From NCBI RefSeq assembly GCF_036013745.1, contig NZ_CP107880.1:1922001-1986000 (forward strand): a DNA stretch of 64,000 bases. Reading direction: 5' to 3'. The DNA is from Streptomyces sp. NBC_00483 (GTDB lineage: Bacteria > Actinomycetota > Actinomycetes > Streptomycetales > Streptomycetaceae). The translations under genes were made by a program, and so were the position numbers. A model generated the notes under the pieces. That model saw only the letters and a list, made by a program, of their open reading frames with translations, did not search any database and was not told the DNA's origin. Of this stretch, positions 24,856-34,039 are shown in pieces (the first letter of the stretch is position 1; the number at the start of each line of letters is the position of its first letter).

Positions 24856-27800
24856 CGCCGCTGGTTCTCTTCGAGGAGGCGGTCGAGGATCTCCTGCCGG
24901 ACGACGGGGCCGACGGTGTAGCGGGGGCCCTGGCGGGTGTCGTGGAAGCCGTGGTCGAGGCCGCCGGGCTGGTCGAGGAGGTCGTGCCAGCCGTAGGCGC
25001 GGGCGACTTCCTCGTCGATGGTGCGGTGGATGGTGCGGAGTTCGATGATGTCGGGGTCGGTGCACTTCTCGTCGTGGACGAGGTTGTAGGTGGCGGTGAG
25101 GCCGCCGCGGGCCGGCATCACGCCGCGGCGATATCCATCCAACCGATCGCCCAGTTCACGCATGACAGCCGATCGCTTGGGCCGCGGGAAAGGAACAAAC
25201 GCCGTCGAAGGAGTGAACCTGATGTCACCCTTCAAGGAGGCACTCCATTGCGCTGTCCATAGGTACTGCATGGCACTCGAGTGCAATGCGAGATCTGCCG
25301 AATCATCCGTCGCAAAGACAACGAGCATTTGCGAGATGACTTGCCCAGTCTTCACAAATAGAGGCATCTGGGTAGAACTATTCAGCGTGATCGCAAGCAC
25401 GCGATCCATGCCGTCGATCTTGCGATACAGCTCCACTGCCGGCCGAGTGAACCGCCACCAGACCTCGCGCCGCTGCCGATCCTTATTCTGAGCCCGCTCC
25501 GGCTTCACGAGCCTAAGCACCTGCTCGTATGTTTCCGGATACCCCTTCGCTCGCTCTTCGGTCCAGTCGTGGAAATCGATCACCCACCGGCCAGCAGAAC
25601 TATCCGGACGAGAGTTCAGGTCCTGCCCATTGATGTACGGGAACAGCACATCTTGATACCGAACATCTCGCGCGATCATCTCCTGGGCCTCCTCCGCCTC
25701 AAGATGAAACCCCGCACCGTGAACGTAGGAACCAATAAATGCAATCCCCTCGTTCTCTGCCAAGCGATTCGCTACCCCACTCGCGCGCGATTCCGCATCA
25801 AGCGACGAAGTAATCCCACTTGCCGGTACTCCATCAGCCAGGCGTACCGCACCTGCTTCGAGATTGGCTTCACTCGTCCATACAGCACAATATTCCAGCA
25901 CAGCGCTTCGCGAGGGCCAGGGCGCACTCTTCACCGACCGCCTAACGGTCACCCCGTCCGCAACTAGCTGGTCGAGGCCAACTTCACGAGTATTCGCCTG
26001 CGCCAAGGTATTTGTCGCGACAATGCCAGCCTGACCTTGCTGATTCAGTAGCTGATGGGCCCGCAGCAGGAAGTACGCAACCAGATCAGCGCTTCCACGA
26101 TGCCCTCTCCCCAACCGTTCTACCAAATACTCTCGATACGGTCCCCCCATCGCCCCCGTGAGCTTCTGGCCACCCAGGAACGGCGGATTCCCCACCACCG
26201 CGTCGAACCCGCCCCGCTCCTCCCACACCTCCGGGAAGACCAACGGCAAATGCACCGGCTCCCGGTCGAACGCACCCTCCGGCTGCCCCGTCGCCAGCCA
26301 CTGCCCCGCCAGCCGCTCCGCCTTGCGCAGCTCGGCCGCCGCCAGCTCGGCCTCATCCCCCGCGTCGACCACCGCATGCGCAGCCGTAACCCCCGCGAAC
26401 GACAGCTGGTCCTGCTCCCGCTCACCCCGCCCGGCCCCCGCAAGCGCCGCCCCCACCACAAGGTCCGCGAACACCCCCGCCTGTCGCGTCTTCTCGCGCA
26501 CCGAGCCCAGAATGGTCCGCTTCCGCTCCAGTTCCGCGAGCCCTACACCCGGAATCCCGGCCAACTTCCGCCGCTCCTCGGCGACTTCACGCACCACTCT
26601 CCGCACACCGCCCGTGAAGTCGATGCCATCCCCGTGGATCCGCCGCCCCCGCGCCGGGTCCAGGTGCATGGCCTCGACCTGCTCCACGGACGTGATTCCG
26701 AGCAGCGCGTCCCCCGCCACCAAGCGGTCGTCCAGGAACGTGAACGGCCGCTGCGGGTCCATCGAGACCAGCCACAGCGACAGCTTGGCCATCTCGACGG
26801 CCATGGGGTTGATGTCGACGCCGTACAGGCAGTGTTCGATGATCTGCCGTCGTGCCTCGACCATCACCGGGTCCGCCTCCGCCTCGACCGCCGAGGCGGA
26901 CAGGGAGCCGGCCGACTCCAGGTAGGTCTTCGCCCGTACGTCCCCCTCCCGGCTCCACGCCTCGACCAGCGCGCCCGCGAGATAGCGGCAGGCGGCGACA
27001 AGGAACGCCGCCGAGCCCATCGCGATGTCCGCGACCTTCAGTTTCAGCAGCTCTGACGACGGCTTCGGACACCACTGCTTACGTTCCGACGTCGTCAGCG
27101 GGCCGTGCTCCTGCTCGTACACCAGTGGTTCGAGCGCGCCGTCCGCGACTTCCTGCGCCAGGGACTTCGGGGTGTAGTGGGTGCCCGTGTTCTTCCGCAG
27201 GGCGGACTCGGTGACGTACAGGGCGCCCGCGCGGATGACGACCGGCAGGCCACGCAGGTCGGACCGGATGATGCCGTGAAAAGACAGCAGCCGCTCCGCG
27301 AGATCGAGGTCGCCGCCCGTCGCGGCGAGCAGCTTGCGGCGGGCCTCCCCTCGTACCGACTCGTCCATCGGCGCGAGCGCCTTCGCGAGCTTGCCCGCCG
27401 TGCCGATGCCGGTGGTCTTGTTGAACTCCTCCGCCAGCGCCCCGGCCAGTCCGGCCACGTCCGTACTCCTGGCCGCCTTCGCCTCCAGGTCCGTGAGCAG
27501 GACCTCGGCCTCCAGGCCCGGCTTGCCAATCAGGCCGACGACGGTGTCCTCGGCCCGTCGGCCCTGATAGGAGAGCAGGCCCTCGTAGACGTAACCGATC
27601 TGCTCGACGTCCAGCGTCCGGAACGTCAGACGCCTGCGCTCCCGCCGCTTGCCCGTGCCGATCCAGACGTGCTGCACGGACTGGAGCATGTGGAGCACCG
27701 TGCGGTCGTCGATGGGAAGCGGGTCCGTCGGGTCGCCCTCCCCACTCCCCCGCCCCTCCAGCCATGGGTACGTGTCGGGATCGAAGATCGAGCCGTCGTA

Positions 27801-28967
27801 GGCGTGCAAGGAGAGGGACGGGTGGTCCACTCCCCCGTACACAGCGTTGAAGAGGGCGATGAGGCGGTGCCAGCCGGAGCGGGTCTGCTCCAGGTCCTCC
27901 TCGGTGGTCTCGCGGGCGCGCTGTTCCAGGTCCGCGCAGAGGCGGCCGGCCGAATAGGCCTGTAGGTACAGCTCGTTGTCGCTGGGGAGCAGGCCGCGTT
28001 CCTCGGCGAAGAGGAGGAAGACGACGCGCATCATGATGGCGACCGCGCCCCGGTAGACGTCCTGCGCGGGCACGTCGGCGAGGCCGCGGCCGCCCTTGGC
28101 GCGCTCCGTGACATCCGCCCGGCCGATGGCCTCGACGAGGAGCTCCACTGCTTGGCGCACCTGTACGCCGAGGGCGTCGGTGACGTCCTCCTGGTTGTCC
28201 AGGGACTCGCGCAGGAGCGGCAGGAGCATCTCGTCGTCGGCGACGGCGAAGAAGCGGCGGCGGGAGAGGAGCGAGAGGAAAGCGCGGACGACGATGCGTT
28301 CGGCCTGCTCGGTCCAGGCCACGGTGTCGAAGACCGCGGAGGTGGTGACGCCGCCGCGCGGCGCCCAGACCAGGGCCCACCAGCGGCCGTCGGTGACCAG
28401 GCCGAGTTCCGTGCCGTGGTGGCGGCAGAGGTGGGCCATGCGGTCGATGGGCGTGGCCGACCAAGGCGAGTCGGGGACGCGGCGGGCGGGGTGCTGACCA
28501 GCCGGGACGGTGAGGCCGAGGATCGCGCAGTCGGCGGCCAGGACGGAGCCATCCTCACCGGCGCCTTCCAGCGCCACCGAGTCCGGGTCGAGCAGTGCGA
28601 ACGTCGGCGCGACGCGGTCGTCGTGCTCGGGCACATCCACGGCGAGGGCGTCCGTCAGGGCCGCGCCCTCCGTCAACGCGTCACCCCAGCCGAGGAGTTC
28701 GTCGAGGACGAAGCGGATCCAGGACTGCTGTCCTGCGGCCGGGGCGGACTGCCACACGCCGTGCTCGTACCGCAGTCGGACGCGTACCGGCTTGTCGACG
28801 GAGTCCAGCTGCGGCCAGGTCTTCAGGAGGACCGGCAGGGTCAGGAAGGGGCCGGAGACGTCGACCAGACTGAGCCAGTCGAGGTGCTGCTGCCTGCCGT
28901 CGGGAGTCGGCGCCCCGCTGCGGGGACGGCCCCGGAACGTACGGGGCGTGGACTGGGTGGTGCTCAC
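24750..28967 (-). CDS. drmMI: DISARM adenine methyltransferase DrmMI, copy B
   Basis: This 1,405-residue gamma-class N6-adenine methyltransferase is translationally coupled to drmD through a GTGA overlap, as expected for the class 1 DISARM methylase that protects host DNA. Motif I reads DIAMGSAAFLVA (about residue 649), so the second Gly of the usual GSGAF is Ala. The catalytic NPPF lies at about 927. From just after NPPF to about residue 1,280 the GC content falls to roughly 53-58%, far below the rest of the gene, marking a recombined block in the presumed target-recognition region. The last ~90 residues match copy A almost exactly. The stop overlaps the run-on DUF397 frame. Confidence 0.9.
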   Translation of the reverse strand: MSTTQSTPRTFRGRPRSGAPTPDGRQQHLDWLSLVDVSGPFLTLPVLLKTWPQLDSVDKPVRVRLRYEHGVWQSAPAAGQQSWIRFVLDELLGWGDALTEGAALTDALAVDVPEHDDRVAPTFALLDPDSVALEGAGEDGSVLAADCAILGLTVPAGQHPARRVPDSPWSATPIDRMAHLCRHHGTELGLVTDGRWWALVWAPRGGVTTSAVFDTVAWTEQAERIVVRAFLSLLSRRRFFAVADDEMLLPLLRESLDNQEDVTDALGVQVRQAVELLVEAIGRADVTERAKGGRGLADVPAQDVYRGAVAIMMRVVFLLFAEERGLLPSDNELYLQAYSAGRLCADLEQRARETTEEDLEQTRSGWHRLIALFNAVYGGVDHPSLSLHAYDGSIFDPDTYPWLEGRGSGEGDPTDPLPIDDRTVLHMLQSVQHVWIGTGKRRERRRLTFRTLDVEQIGYVYEGLLSYQGRRAEDTVVGLIGKPGLEAEVLLTDLEAKAARSTDVAGLAGALAEEFNKTTGIGTAGKLAKALAPMDESVRGEARRKLLAATGGDLDLAERLLSFHGIIRSDLRGLPVVIRAGALYVTESALRKNTGTHYTPKSLAQEVADGALEPLVYEQEHGPLTTSERKQWCPKPSSELLKLKVADIAMGSAAFLVAACRYLAGALVEAWSREGDVRAKTYLESAGSLSASAVEAEADPVMVEARRQIIEHCLYGVDINPMAVEMAKLSLWLVSMDPQRPFTFLDDRLVAGDALLGITSVEQVEAMHLDPARGRRIHGDGIDFTGGVRRVVREVAEERRKLAGIPGVGLAELERKRTILGSVREKTRQAGVFADLVVGAALAGAGRGEREQDQLSFAGVTAAHAVVDAGDEAELAAAELRKAERLAGQWLATGQPEGAFDREPVHLPLVFPEVWEERGGFDAVVGNPPFLGGQKLTGAMGGPYREYLVERLGRGHRGSADLVAYFLLRAHQLLNQQGQAGIVATNTLAQANTREVGLDQLVADGVTVRRSVKSAPWPSRSAVLEYCAVWTSEANLEAGAVRLADGVPASGITSSLDAESRASGVANRLAENEGIAFIGSYVHGAGFHLEAEEAQEMIARDVRYQDVLFPYINGQDLNSRPDSSAGRWVIDFHDWTEERAKGYPETYEQVLRLVKPERAQNKDRQRREVWWRFTRPAVELYRKIDGMDRVLAITLNSSTQMPLFVKTGQVISQMLVVFATDDSADLALHSSAMQYLWTAQWSASLKGDIRFTPSTAFVPFPRPKRSAVMRELGDRLDGYRRGVMPARGGLTATYNLVHDEKCTDPDIIELRTIHRTIDEEVARAYGWHDLLDQPGGLDHGFHDTRQGPRYTVGPVVRQEILDRLLEENQRRYKVEVEAGLHDKKGKGGAAKKKAASPEGEPPSLF
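24855..25118 (-). repeat. Near-identical 264-bp tract shared with 20387-20650 (inverted)
   Basis: Partner of the tract in methyltransferase copy A, in inverted orientation about 4.2 kb away. The two tracts flank the AbiE/PIN/WhiJ-like cargo, so homologous recombination between them could invert that cargo while swapping the final codons of the two methyltransferase genes. Confidence 0.85.
25120..26155 (-). other. Low-GC mosaic block inside methyltransferase copy B
   Basis: Two 60-base lines counted by hand (25261-25320 and 25681-25740) give 53% and 55% GC, whereas flanking coding sequence is near 70%. The block begins within about 15 codons after the NPPF motif and ends at the start of the conserved tract shared with copy A. 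It stays in frame. This is the signature of replacement of the specificity part by DNA from another source. Boundaries are by eye. Confidence 0.7.
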
Positions 28968-31900
28968 TGCACGGCCTCCCGGCGGGGAACGACGAAGACG
29001 ACGGCGACGGGGAAGAGCAGGGGCTGCGGGGTGGCGTAGCGGGCGGCGATCGCCGCGGTCTCGCGCTGCTTCTCGCTCTCCAGGGCCTCCAGCCGCTGCT
29101 CCCAGTTCTCGCGGTCACGGCGCTGCTGCTCGGCCTCGTCGAAGGCCAGCTCCAACTGGCCGTCCCCTTGCGGAGCTTGACCGAGGGCGGCGCGCAGCGA
29201 TGCGCGGAACCGGTCGATGTTGGCGGCGATCCGTTCGGATTCGGCGCGGCGGCGGTTTTCCAGGCGGCTCTCCAGGGCGGTCAGGCGGTTGCGGGCCCGC
29301 CATTCCAGAGAGGAGACCAGGCCTTCGCCGAGTTGCGGCCAGGCTTCGGCGAGACGTTCCTGGACGAGTGGGGAGGCCTGGGCGGAGTCGGCGAGCGCGC
29401 TGTCGAGGAGGTCGCGGACCGTGGTGGTGCGCTCCAGGCGGGCGAAGCGGGCCGCGCTGTCGTTCGCTTCGCGCCGGATCCAGCCGCCTGCCTGGAGGAC
29501 CTCCTCGTGCAGGCGTACGCCGTCCGCGCCGACCAGGACGAAGCGGGCGAAGGCGCCGACGAAGGCGGTCTCCAGCTCGGGGTGGTCGCTGACCACGGCG
29601 GTGACGCGGGCCAGGCCGGTCTGGTCCTGGTTCCAGACGGCGGCGCGCAAGAGCCGCGTGGACATGGAGACCAAGGGGTGGCCGAGGTGGGCGAGGACGA
29701 CGTCGTCGCGGCCCTTCACGTTCTGCGCGTCGAAGGTGACGGGCCGCTGGATCTCGGGGCGCAGCTTGTCGGCGAGACCGTGTGCGGCGCGCTCCCAAGA
29801 GCCGGTGAGGGTGGGCACGCGGTAGAAGCCCGGGGCGAATTCACGTTCGTCGACGGTCGGGGTGATGGCCTGCTGGCGGGCGAGCGGGAGGGCAGTGGAG
29901 ACGACGCGGGCGATCTTGGGCGGGGTGATGCCGAGGGTGGAGACGGTCGCGTCGACCTGTTCTTTCAGCTTCATGGCCTGCGCCTGGACGTCGCGTTCGG
30001 CGGCGACGTTGCCGCCGCGGCGGGCCTTGCGGTCGGCGTACAGCTCGGCTCGTTCCACGTCGAAGTCGGCGGAGAGATCGCCGGTCATGCGGCGCTGGAC
30101 GGCCTCGGCGAGGACGGCGTTGACCTTGCCGAGGTCCTCCTCCATGCGGGCGACCTTCTTGGCGACGCGGGCGAGGAACTCCAGGTCCGCGTCGTAGGTG
30201 TCGGCGGTCTTCTCGTAACCGCTGCCGATGAAATGGACGACTTCGGGGGCGGTGGTCTGGCCGTAACGGTCGATGCGGCCGATGCGCTGTTCCAGCTTGT
30301 TGGGGTTGAAAGGAATGTCGTAGTTGACCAGGCGGTGGCAGTGCCGCTGGAGGTCGATGCCCTCGCTGGCGGCGTCGGTGGCGAGCAGGATACGGACCGG
30401 GTTCTCGGAAGGTTCGGCCTGGAACGCGAGACGGAGGTGCTCGCGTTCCTCGGCCTTCAGGCCGCCGTGCAGGAGGGCGACGCGGTCGCCGCCGAGACCT
30501 TGGTCGCGCAGGAGGTTCTGGAGCCAGATCTGGGTGTCGCGGTACTCGGTGAAGATCACGACGCGTTCGTTGGTCCAGAGCTCGCCGTCTGGGATGCAGA
30601 CGGCCTTGACGTAGGAGATCAGTTCGCCGGCTTTGGAGTCGGCCTGGGCCTGGTGGCGCAGCGCCCATTCCTGCATCTGCTCCAGGAGGGCCGCCTCGTC
30701 GCCGTCCGTGCCGGGCTGGAGGGTGGTGGCACGGGCGATCGCGTCGTCCTCGGCCTCCGTGAGGGGCTCGTCGTCGAAGTCCGCGTAGTCCTCGAAGAAG
30801 GTCTCCTGCCAGTCCTCGATCTCCTCGGCGGCCTGCTGCTTCTTCGTCCGCAGGGTGTCGAGGTAGACAGCGATGGTGCGGGCGAAGGCGTCCGGGGAGG
30901 AGAACAGGCGCTTCTTGAGGAGCAGGGTGACCAGGTCGGCCGCTTTCCTTCCGCCCTTGTGGCGGGTGGCGAGCTTGGCGCGGCGCAGGTGCGCGTACTC
31001 CTTGAGCAGGCCGTGGATGCGGCGCTCGTCCTCGGTGTAGTCGACGGGAAGGGCGAGGGTGCTGCGCTCCAGGAAGCGGCGGGTGCCGTCCGGTTCGCGG
31101 ATGTCGGTCTTCAGGCGGCGGACGACGGTGTCCTTGACTGCCTCCGGGTCCGGTTCGACGCCGCGGGCGAACCGCTGGCTGTCGATGATCTCCAACAGGG
31201 CGGTGTACGACTCCTGGTAGCCGTTGTGCGGGGTGGCGGAGAGGAAGAGCCGGTGCTCGAAGTGCGGGGCGAGGCGGCGGATCAGCTTGGTCTGCTGGGA
31301 GTCGACGGGGTAGAGCTGCTTGGGCGCGGAGGGCGCCACATGGTGGGCCTCGTCGAGGATGAGCAGGTCGAAGGCGCGCTTGGCCGGGGTCGCGGCGGGC
31401 TCGGCCTCCTCCTGGGGCAGCACCTCGGCGAGCAGCCGCTGCGCCTTGGGGCCGCGCAGCCAGGGGAGGCTGACGATGGCCCGCGGATAGATGTTGAACG
31501 GGTTGGCGGCGCTGCCGTGACTGCGGCGGACCTCGGCACAGCGCTCGGAGTCGATCACGGTGAAGTCGAGACCGAACTTCTCCTCCATCTCGTCCCGCCA
31601 CTTCACGGTGAGACCGGCGGGGCACACGATCATGATCTTGTGGGCGCGGTTGCGGAGGATCATTTCCAGGGCGACCAGACCGGCCTCGATGGTCTTGCCG
31701 AGGCCGACGTCGTCCGCGAGCAGCAGGTTCACACGAGGCGCGGCCACGGCTCGGGAGACCGGCTCCAGCTGGTACGGCTCGACGGCGACGCCGGAGCGGA
31801 ACGGGGCCTGGAGGGTGCGTACGTCCGCCGAGGTCACAGCGGACCAGCGGACCGCGTCCAGGAACGCGGCGAGGCGCTCAGGCGGATCGAAACCGGTACG

Positions 31901-32209
31901 GGTGACATCGGGGAGCGATCCGGCAGGGAGCCTGCGACGCCCCGGCTCGACCTCCCAGATGACGGAGAGGGTGTCGTTGTAGCGGCCGTCCTCGACGCTG
32001 TTGAGCGTGACGAGGGTGACCGGTGCCCCCGAGCCCGGGTGCCGCGCCTCGCCCGGTTTGACGTTAGCGACCACCCAGCGCTGGCCGCGCACCTCCACGA
32101 GGTCGCTGATTCGCGGTACGGCCGTGGGGTCCTGGGCGTCCCCGCGGCGTCGCGCGGACCGCTGGGCCACTCCCGCCAGCTCGGTGTTCGGCGTTGTCGG
32201 CGTCGTCAT
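28964..32209 (-). CDS. drmD: DISARM SNF2-like helicase DrmD
   Basis: The 1,081-residue SNF2/RapA-like ATPase has Walker A LLADDVGLGKTIEAG (about residue 163), Walker B LILDEAHHVAP (about 288), motif III LFLSATPHNG (about 328) and motif VI QRIGRIDRYGQ (about 645), followed by a long helical, charged C-terminus. DrmD defines class 1 DISARM together with DrmMI. Its stop overlaps the drmMI copy B start (GTGA). The ATG at 32209 is followed by TTPTTPNTEL. The 148 bp upstream (32210-32357) contains a short AT-richer patch but no promoter I can name. It is therefore likely read with the upstream DUF4365 pair or from that gap. Confidence 0.93.
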   Translation of the reverse strand: MTTPTTPNTELAGVAQRSARRRGDAQDPTAVPRISDLVEVRGQRWVVANVKPGEARHPGSGAPVTLVTLNSVEDGRYNDTLSVIWEVEPGRRRLPAGSLPDVTRTGFDPPERLAAFLDAVRWSAVTSADVRTLQAPFRSGVAVEPYQLEPVSRAVAAPRVNLLLADDVGLGKTIEAGLVALEMILRNRAHKIMIVCPAGLTVKWRDEMEEKFGLDFTVIDSERCAEVRRSHGSAANPFNIYPRAIVSLPWLRGPKAQRLLAEVLPQEEAEPAATPAKRAFDLLILDEAHHVAPSAPKQLYPVDSQQTKLIRRLAPHFEHRLFLSATPHNGYQESYTALLEIIDSQRFARGVEPDPEAVKDTVVRRLKTDIREPDGTRRFLERSTLALPVDYTEDERRIHGLLKEYAHLRRAKLATRHKGGRKAADLVTLLLKKRLFSSPDAFARTIAVYLDTLRTKKQQAAEEIEDWQETFFEDYADFDDEPLTEAEDDAIARATTLQPGTDGDEAALLEQMQEWALRHQAQADSKAGELISYVKAVCIPDGELWTNERVVIFTEYRDTQIWLQNLLRDQGLGGDRVALLHGGLKAEEREHLRLAFQAEPSENPVRILLATDAASEGIDLQRHCHRLVNYDIPFNPNKLEQRIGRIDRYGQTTAPEVVHFIGSGYEKTADTYDADLEFLARVAKKVARMEEDLGKVNAVLAEAVQRRMTGDLSADFDVERAELYADRKARRGGNVAAERDVQAQAMKLKEQVDATVSTLGITPPKIARVVSTALPLARQQAITPTVDEREFAPGFYRVPTLTGSWERAAHGLADKLRPEIQRPVTFDAQNVKGRDDVVLAHLGHPLVSMSTRLLRAAVWNQDQTGLARVTAVVSDHPELETAFVGAFARFVLVGADGVRLHEEVLQAGGWIRREANDSAARFARLERTTTVRDLLDSALADSAQASPLVQERLAEAWPQLGEGLVSSLEWRARNRLTALESRLENRRRAESERIAANIDRFRASLRAALGQAPQGDGQLELAFDEAEQQRRDRENWEQRLEALESEKQRETAAIAARYATPQPLLFPVAVVFVVPRREAVQ

Positions 32210-32357
32210 CGGCCTGTCGCACTCCCTCGTAACCGCTGTGCCGTTCCGGCCCGGGCGAATCCCGTGAAACAGAGCAATTCAAACACGCACCGGATACGTG
32301 CCGAATATGGTGCACACACCTCCGGGCATTGCCTGCGCGGCCCGGCCGGATCATTGT

Positions 32358-33539
32358 TCAGAGCACATCGAAGAAGGTGAGTCCGCTCAGCTCGTGGTAG
32401 GTGCCACGCAGGGTGAGATCTCCCTCGATCCTGAGGTCGCGAACGTCCCGATGGGCGTCGGTGGCCCGGTTGTACTCGTGTTCCTCGAGGCGTACGTGGA
32501 TCTGGCGCTGCTGACCCACCAGGTCCCCGTTCTCCTTCATCAGCCGGCCCACTACGGTGACGTCGCCGGGGCCGAAATCGGCCTCCCGCTTCAGCCTGGT
32601 CGGCCTGCCGACGATGACCACTCCGCGCTCCGGCTCGTTGCGGCGCAGGTCCTGGGCACCGGCCAGCAGGACCGGGGCCAGGTGCCGGGGAAAGTCCGTG
32701 CGGGCACTGTCAAAAGGCACCGGCCACCGCGGCGACCAGGCGAAACCGACGGAGAAGCCGTGGCCATGCGCCTGCGCGTCCCGGCCGTCGTGTCCGCCCA
32801 GGCCGGCCAGCGCCTCGCACAGGTCGGCGGAGACACCCCGGCCGACGCCCTCGGCGAAAGAGACCGAGTCGTCCGTCAGGTCCGCTTCCTCGGCCGCGTC
32901 GCGGGCAGCGGCGACCGCTTCGAACAGGGTCCGGGAGACCTTGCGGGCGAACGGTTCCGGCGCGACATCGAGCTCGGGACGGTCCTCGAAGAGCGAGCCG
33001 TCCGAGCCCGGCTCGGGCAGCGGAACCTGCACGCTGAGGATGTAGCTGCCGGGTGAGGTCGGCCCGAACCGCGCACCGGCCACGAAGTCCTTGGCGCGCT
33101 GCGGCTTGCGTCTCGGGTGCACGAGACGGCGCTCGTCAGCAACCGTGGTGCAGGCAGCGGCCATCAGCAGGTCCCTGGCGCTGGTCATCGCCAGGACACC
33201 GTCCTGGACCGGAATAGTGCCCGAGGGCGTCTTGGGCTGCGTCCGGATGTACTGCACGTCGAGCCCGGTCAACGCCAGGTCCTGGTGCACGGCGGTCTCT
33301 GGCCGTCCTTCCAGGGCGGCAAGCGCCCGGATCAGATCCGCCATCCGGTCGGTGTAGTCGGCCAGCTCGCGGTCGAGTGGAAGCAGCACCCGGCGACGCT
33401 GTCCGGACCACTCCAGCTCGTAACGGCGGCTGTAGCGGACCCGGCCGCCCGGGCTCCAACCCCTGCTTCGCAGATAGCCCGCCACATCGTCAGGCCGCAG
33501 CCGTGCAAGGTCGTGCTCCGGCACTCCCCCAGCAGTCAT
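32358..33539 (-). CDS. Protein of unknown function coupled to a DUF4365 nuclease
   Basis: A 393-residue protein that I do not recognise. It is soluble by composition, with no signal or membrane segment. Visible features are a basic N-terminal segment (RVRYSRRYELEW then RRRVLLPLDRELADY), a central region with SGTIPVQDGVLAMTSARDLL and SYILSVQVPLP, and a C-terminal beta-rich stretch (ERGVVIVGRPTRL, GDVTVVGRLMKENGDLVG, LRIEGDLTLRGTYHEL). The end resembles a modulator or OB-like beta unit. The ATG at 33539 overlaps the DUF4365 stop (ATGA); an in-frame start at 33560 would overlap more. Coupling to a nuclease-like gene and position upstream of drmD suggest a defence role, perhaps as partner or sensor. 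No enzymatic motif is seen. Confidence 0.65.
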   Translation of the reverse strand: MTAGGVPEHDLARLRPDDVAGYLRSRGWSPGGRVRYSRRYELEWSGQRRRVLLPLDRELADYTDRMADLIRALAALEGRPETAVHQDLALTGLDVQYIRTQPKTPSGTIPVQDGVLAMTSARDLLMAAACTTVADERRLVHPRRKPQRAKDFVAGARFGPTSPGSYILSVQVPLPEPGSDGSLFEDRPELDVAPEPFARKVSRTLFEAVAAARDAAEEADLTDDSVSFAEGVGRGVSADLCEALAGLGGHDGRDAQAHGHGFSVGFAWSPRWPVPFDSARTDFPRHLAPVLLAGAQDLRRNEPERGVVIVGRPTRLKREADFGPGDVTVVGRLMKENGDLVGQQRQIHVRLEEHEYNRATDAHRDVRDLRIEGDLTLRGTYHELSGLTFFDVL

Positions 33540-34039
33540 GACGCAGGCACCTCCTCGCACGCCCGGTCGAAGAACTCGTGCAGAACTTCGATGGTGAGGA
33601 GATTGTCGCGCGGCACAGTGACAGTCACGGTTTTCTGGCCCTGCTGGACCGGCAGCAGGTGGTTCTCGAGAGACAGCCAGTACGCGGAGTGATGCAGAGT
33701 CAGCGCCTGCTGGGCGACCTCGATGTATTCGCGCGGATGCTCCGGCACCATGACCATCACGAGATAGCAGGGGACCTGCCGGCGTCCGCGCAGCCGCTTG
33801 AACTGGTCGATCGGGAGAGCGATCGAGAAACCGGTGCCGCAGGTAGCGAATTCACCAACCCGCCGCGACTTGACCTGCAACGCGATCTGCACATCCAGCT
33901 CCGGGTCCTCGTGGTCCCGGCCGAGGATGAGGTCCTTGCCGATGTCCGGATACGGGACGGCCACCTGAAATCCGGCGGCCGCGGCGATCGCGGACACGAA
34001 CGTCTCCCCGTACCAGCCCTGGTGGTTATTGAGCTCCAT
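33536..34039 (-). CDS. DUF4365 family protein, probable PD-(D/E)XK-like nuclease
   Basis: The 167-residue protein begins QGWYGETFVSAIAAAAGF and contains DIGKDLIL then IALQVKSRR, the DUF4365 layout. The Glu, the Asp of DLIL and the QVKS lysine correspond to a restriction-endonuclease-like metal site. LRGRRQVPCYLVMVMVP is the next conserved segment. DUF4365 proteins occur alone or fused to NTPases in defence contexts. It is the upstream member of a coupled pair with the unknown gene at 32358-33539 and lies 136 bp downstream of the DUF262 gene on the same strand. Confidence 0.8.
   Translation of the reverse strand: MELNNHQGWYGETFVSAIAAAAGFQVAVPYPDIGKDLILGRDHEDPELDVQIALQVKSRRVGEFATCGTGFSIALPIDQFKRLRGRRQVPCYLVMVMVPEHPREYIEVAQQALTLHHSAYWLSLENHLLPVQQGQKTVTVTVPRDNLLTIEVLHEFFDRACEEVPAS

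Noticed and set aside
29168..32380. 1,070-codon plus-strand frame opposite drmD
   Set aside because: DrmD on the minus strand has all SNF2 motifs; the plus frame has no recognisable domain and follows from GC-rich third positions.
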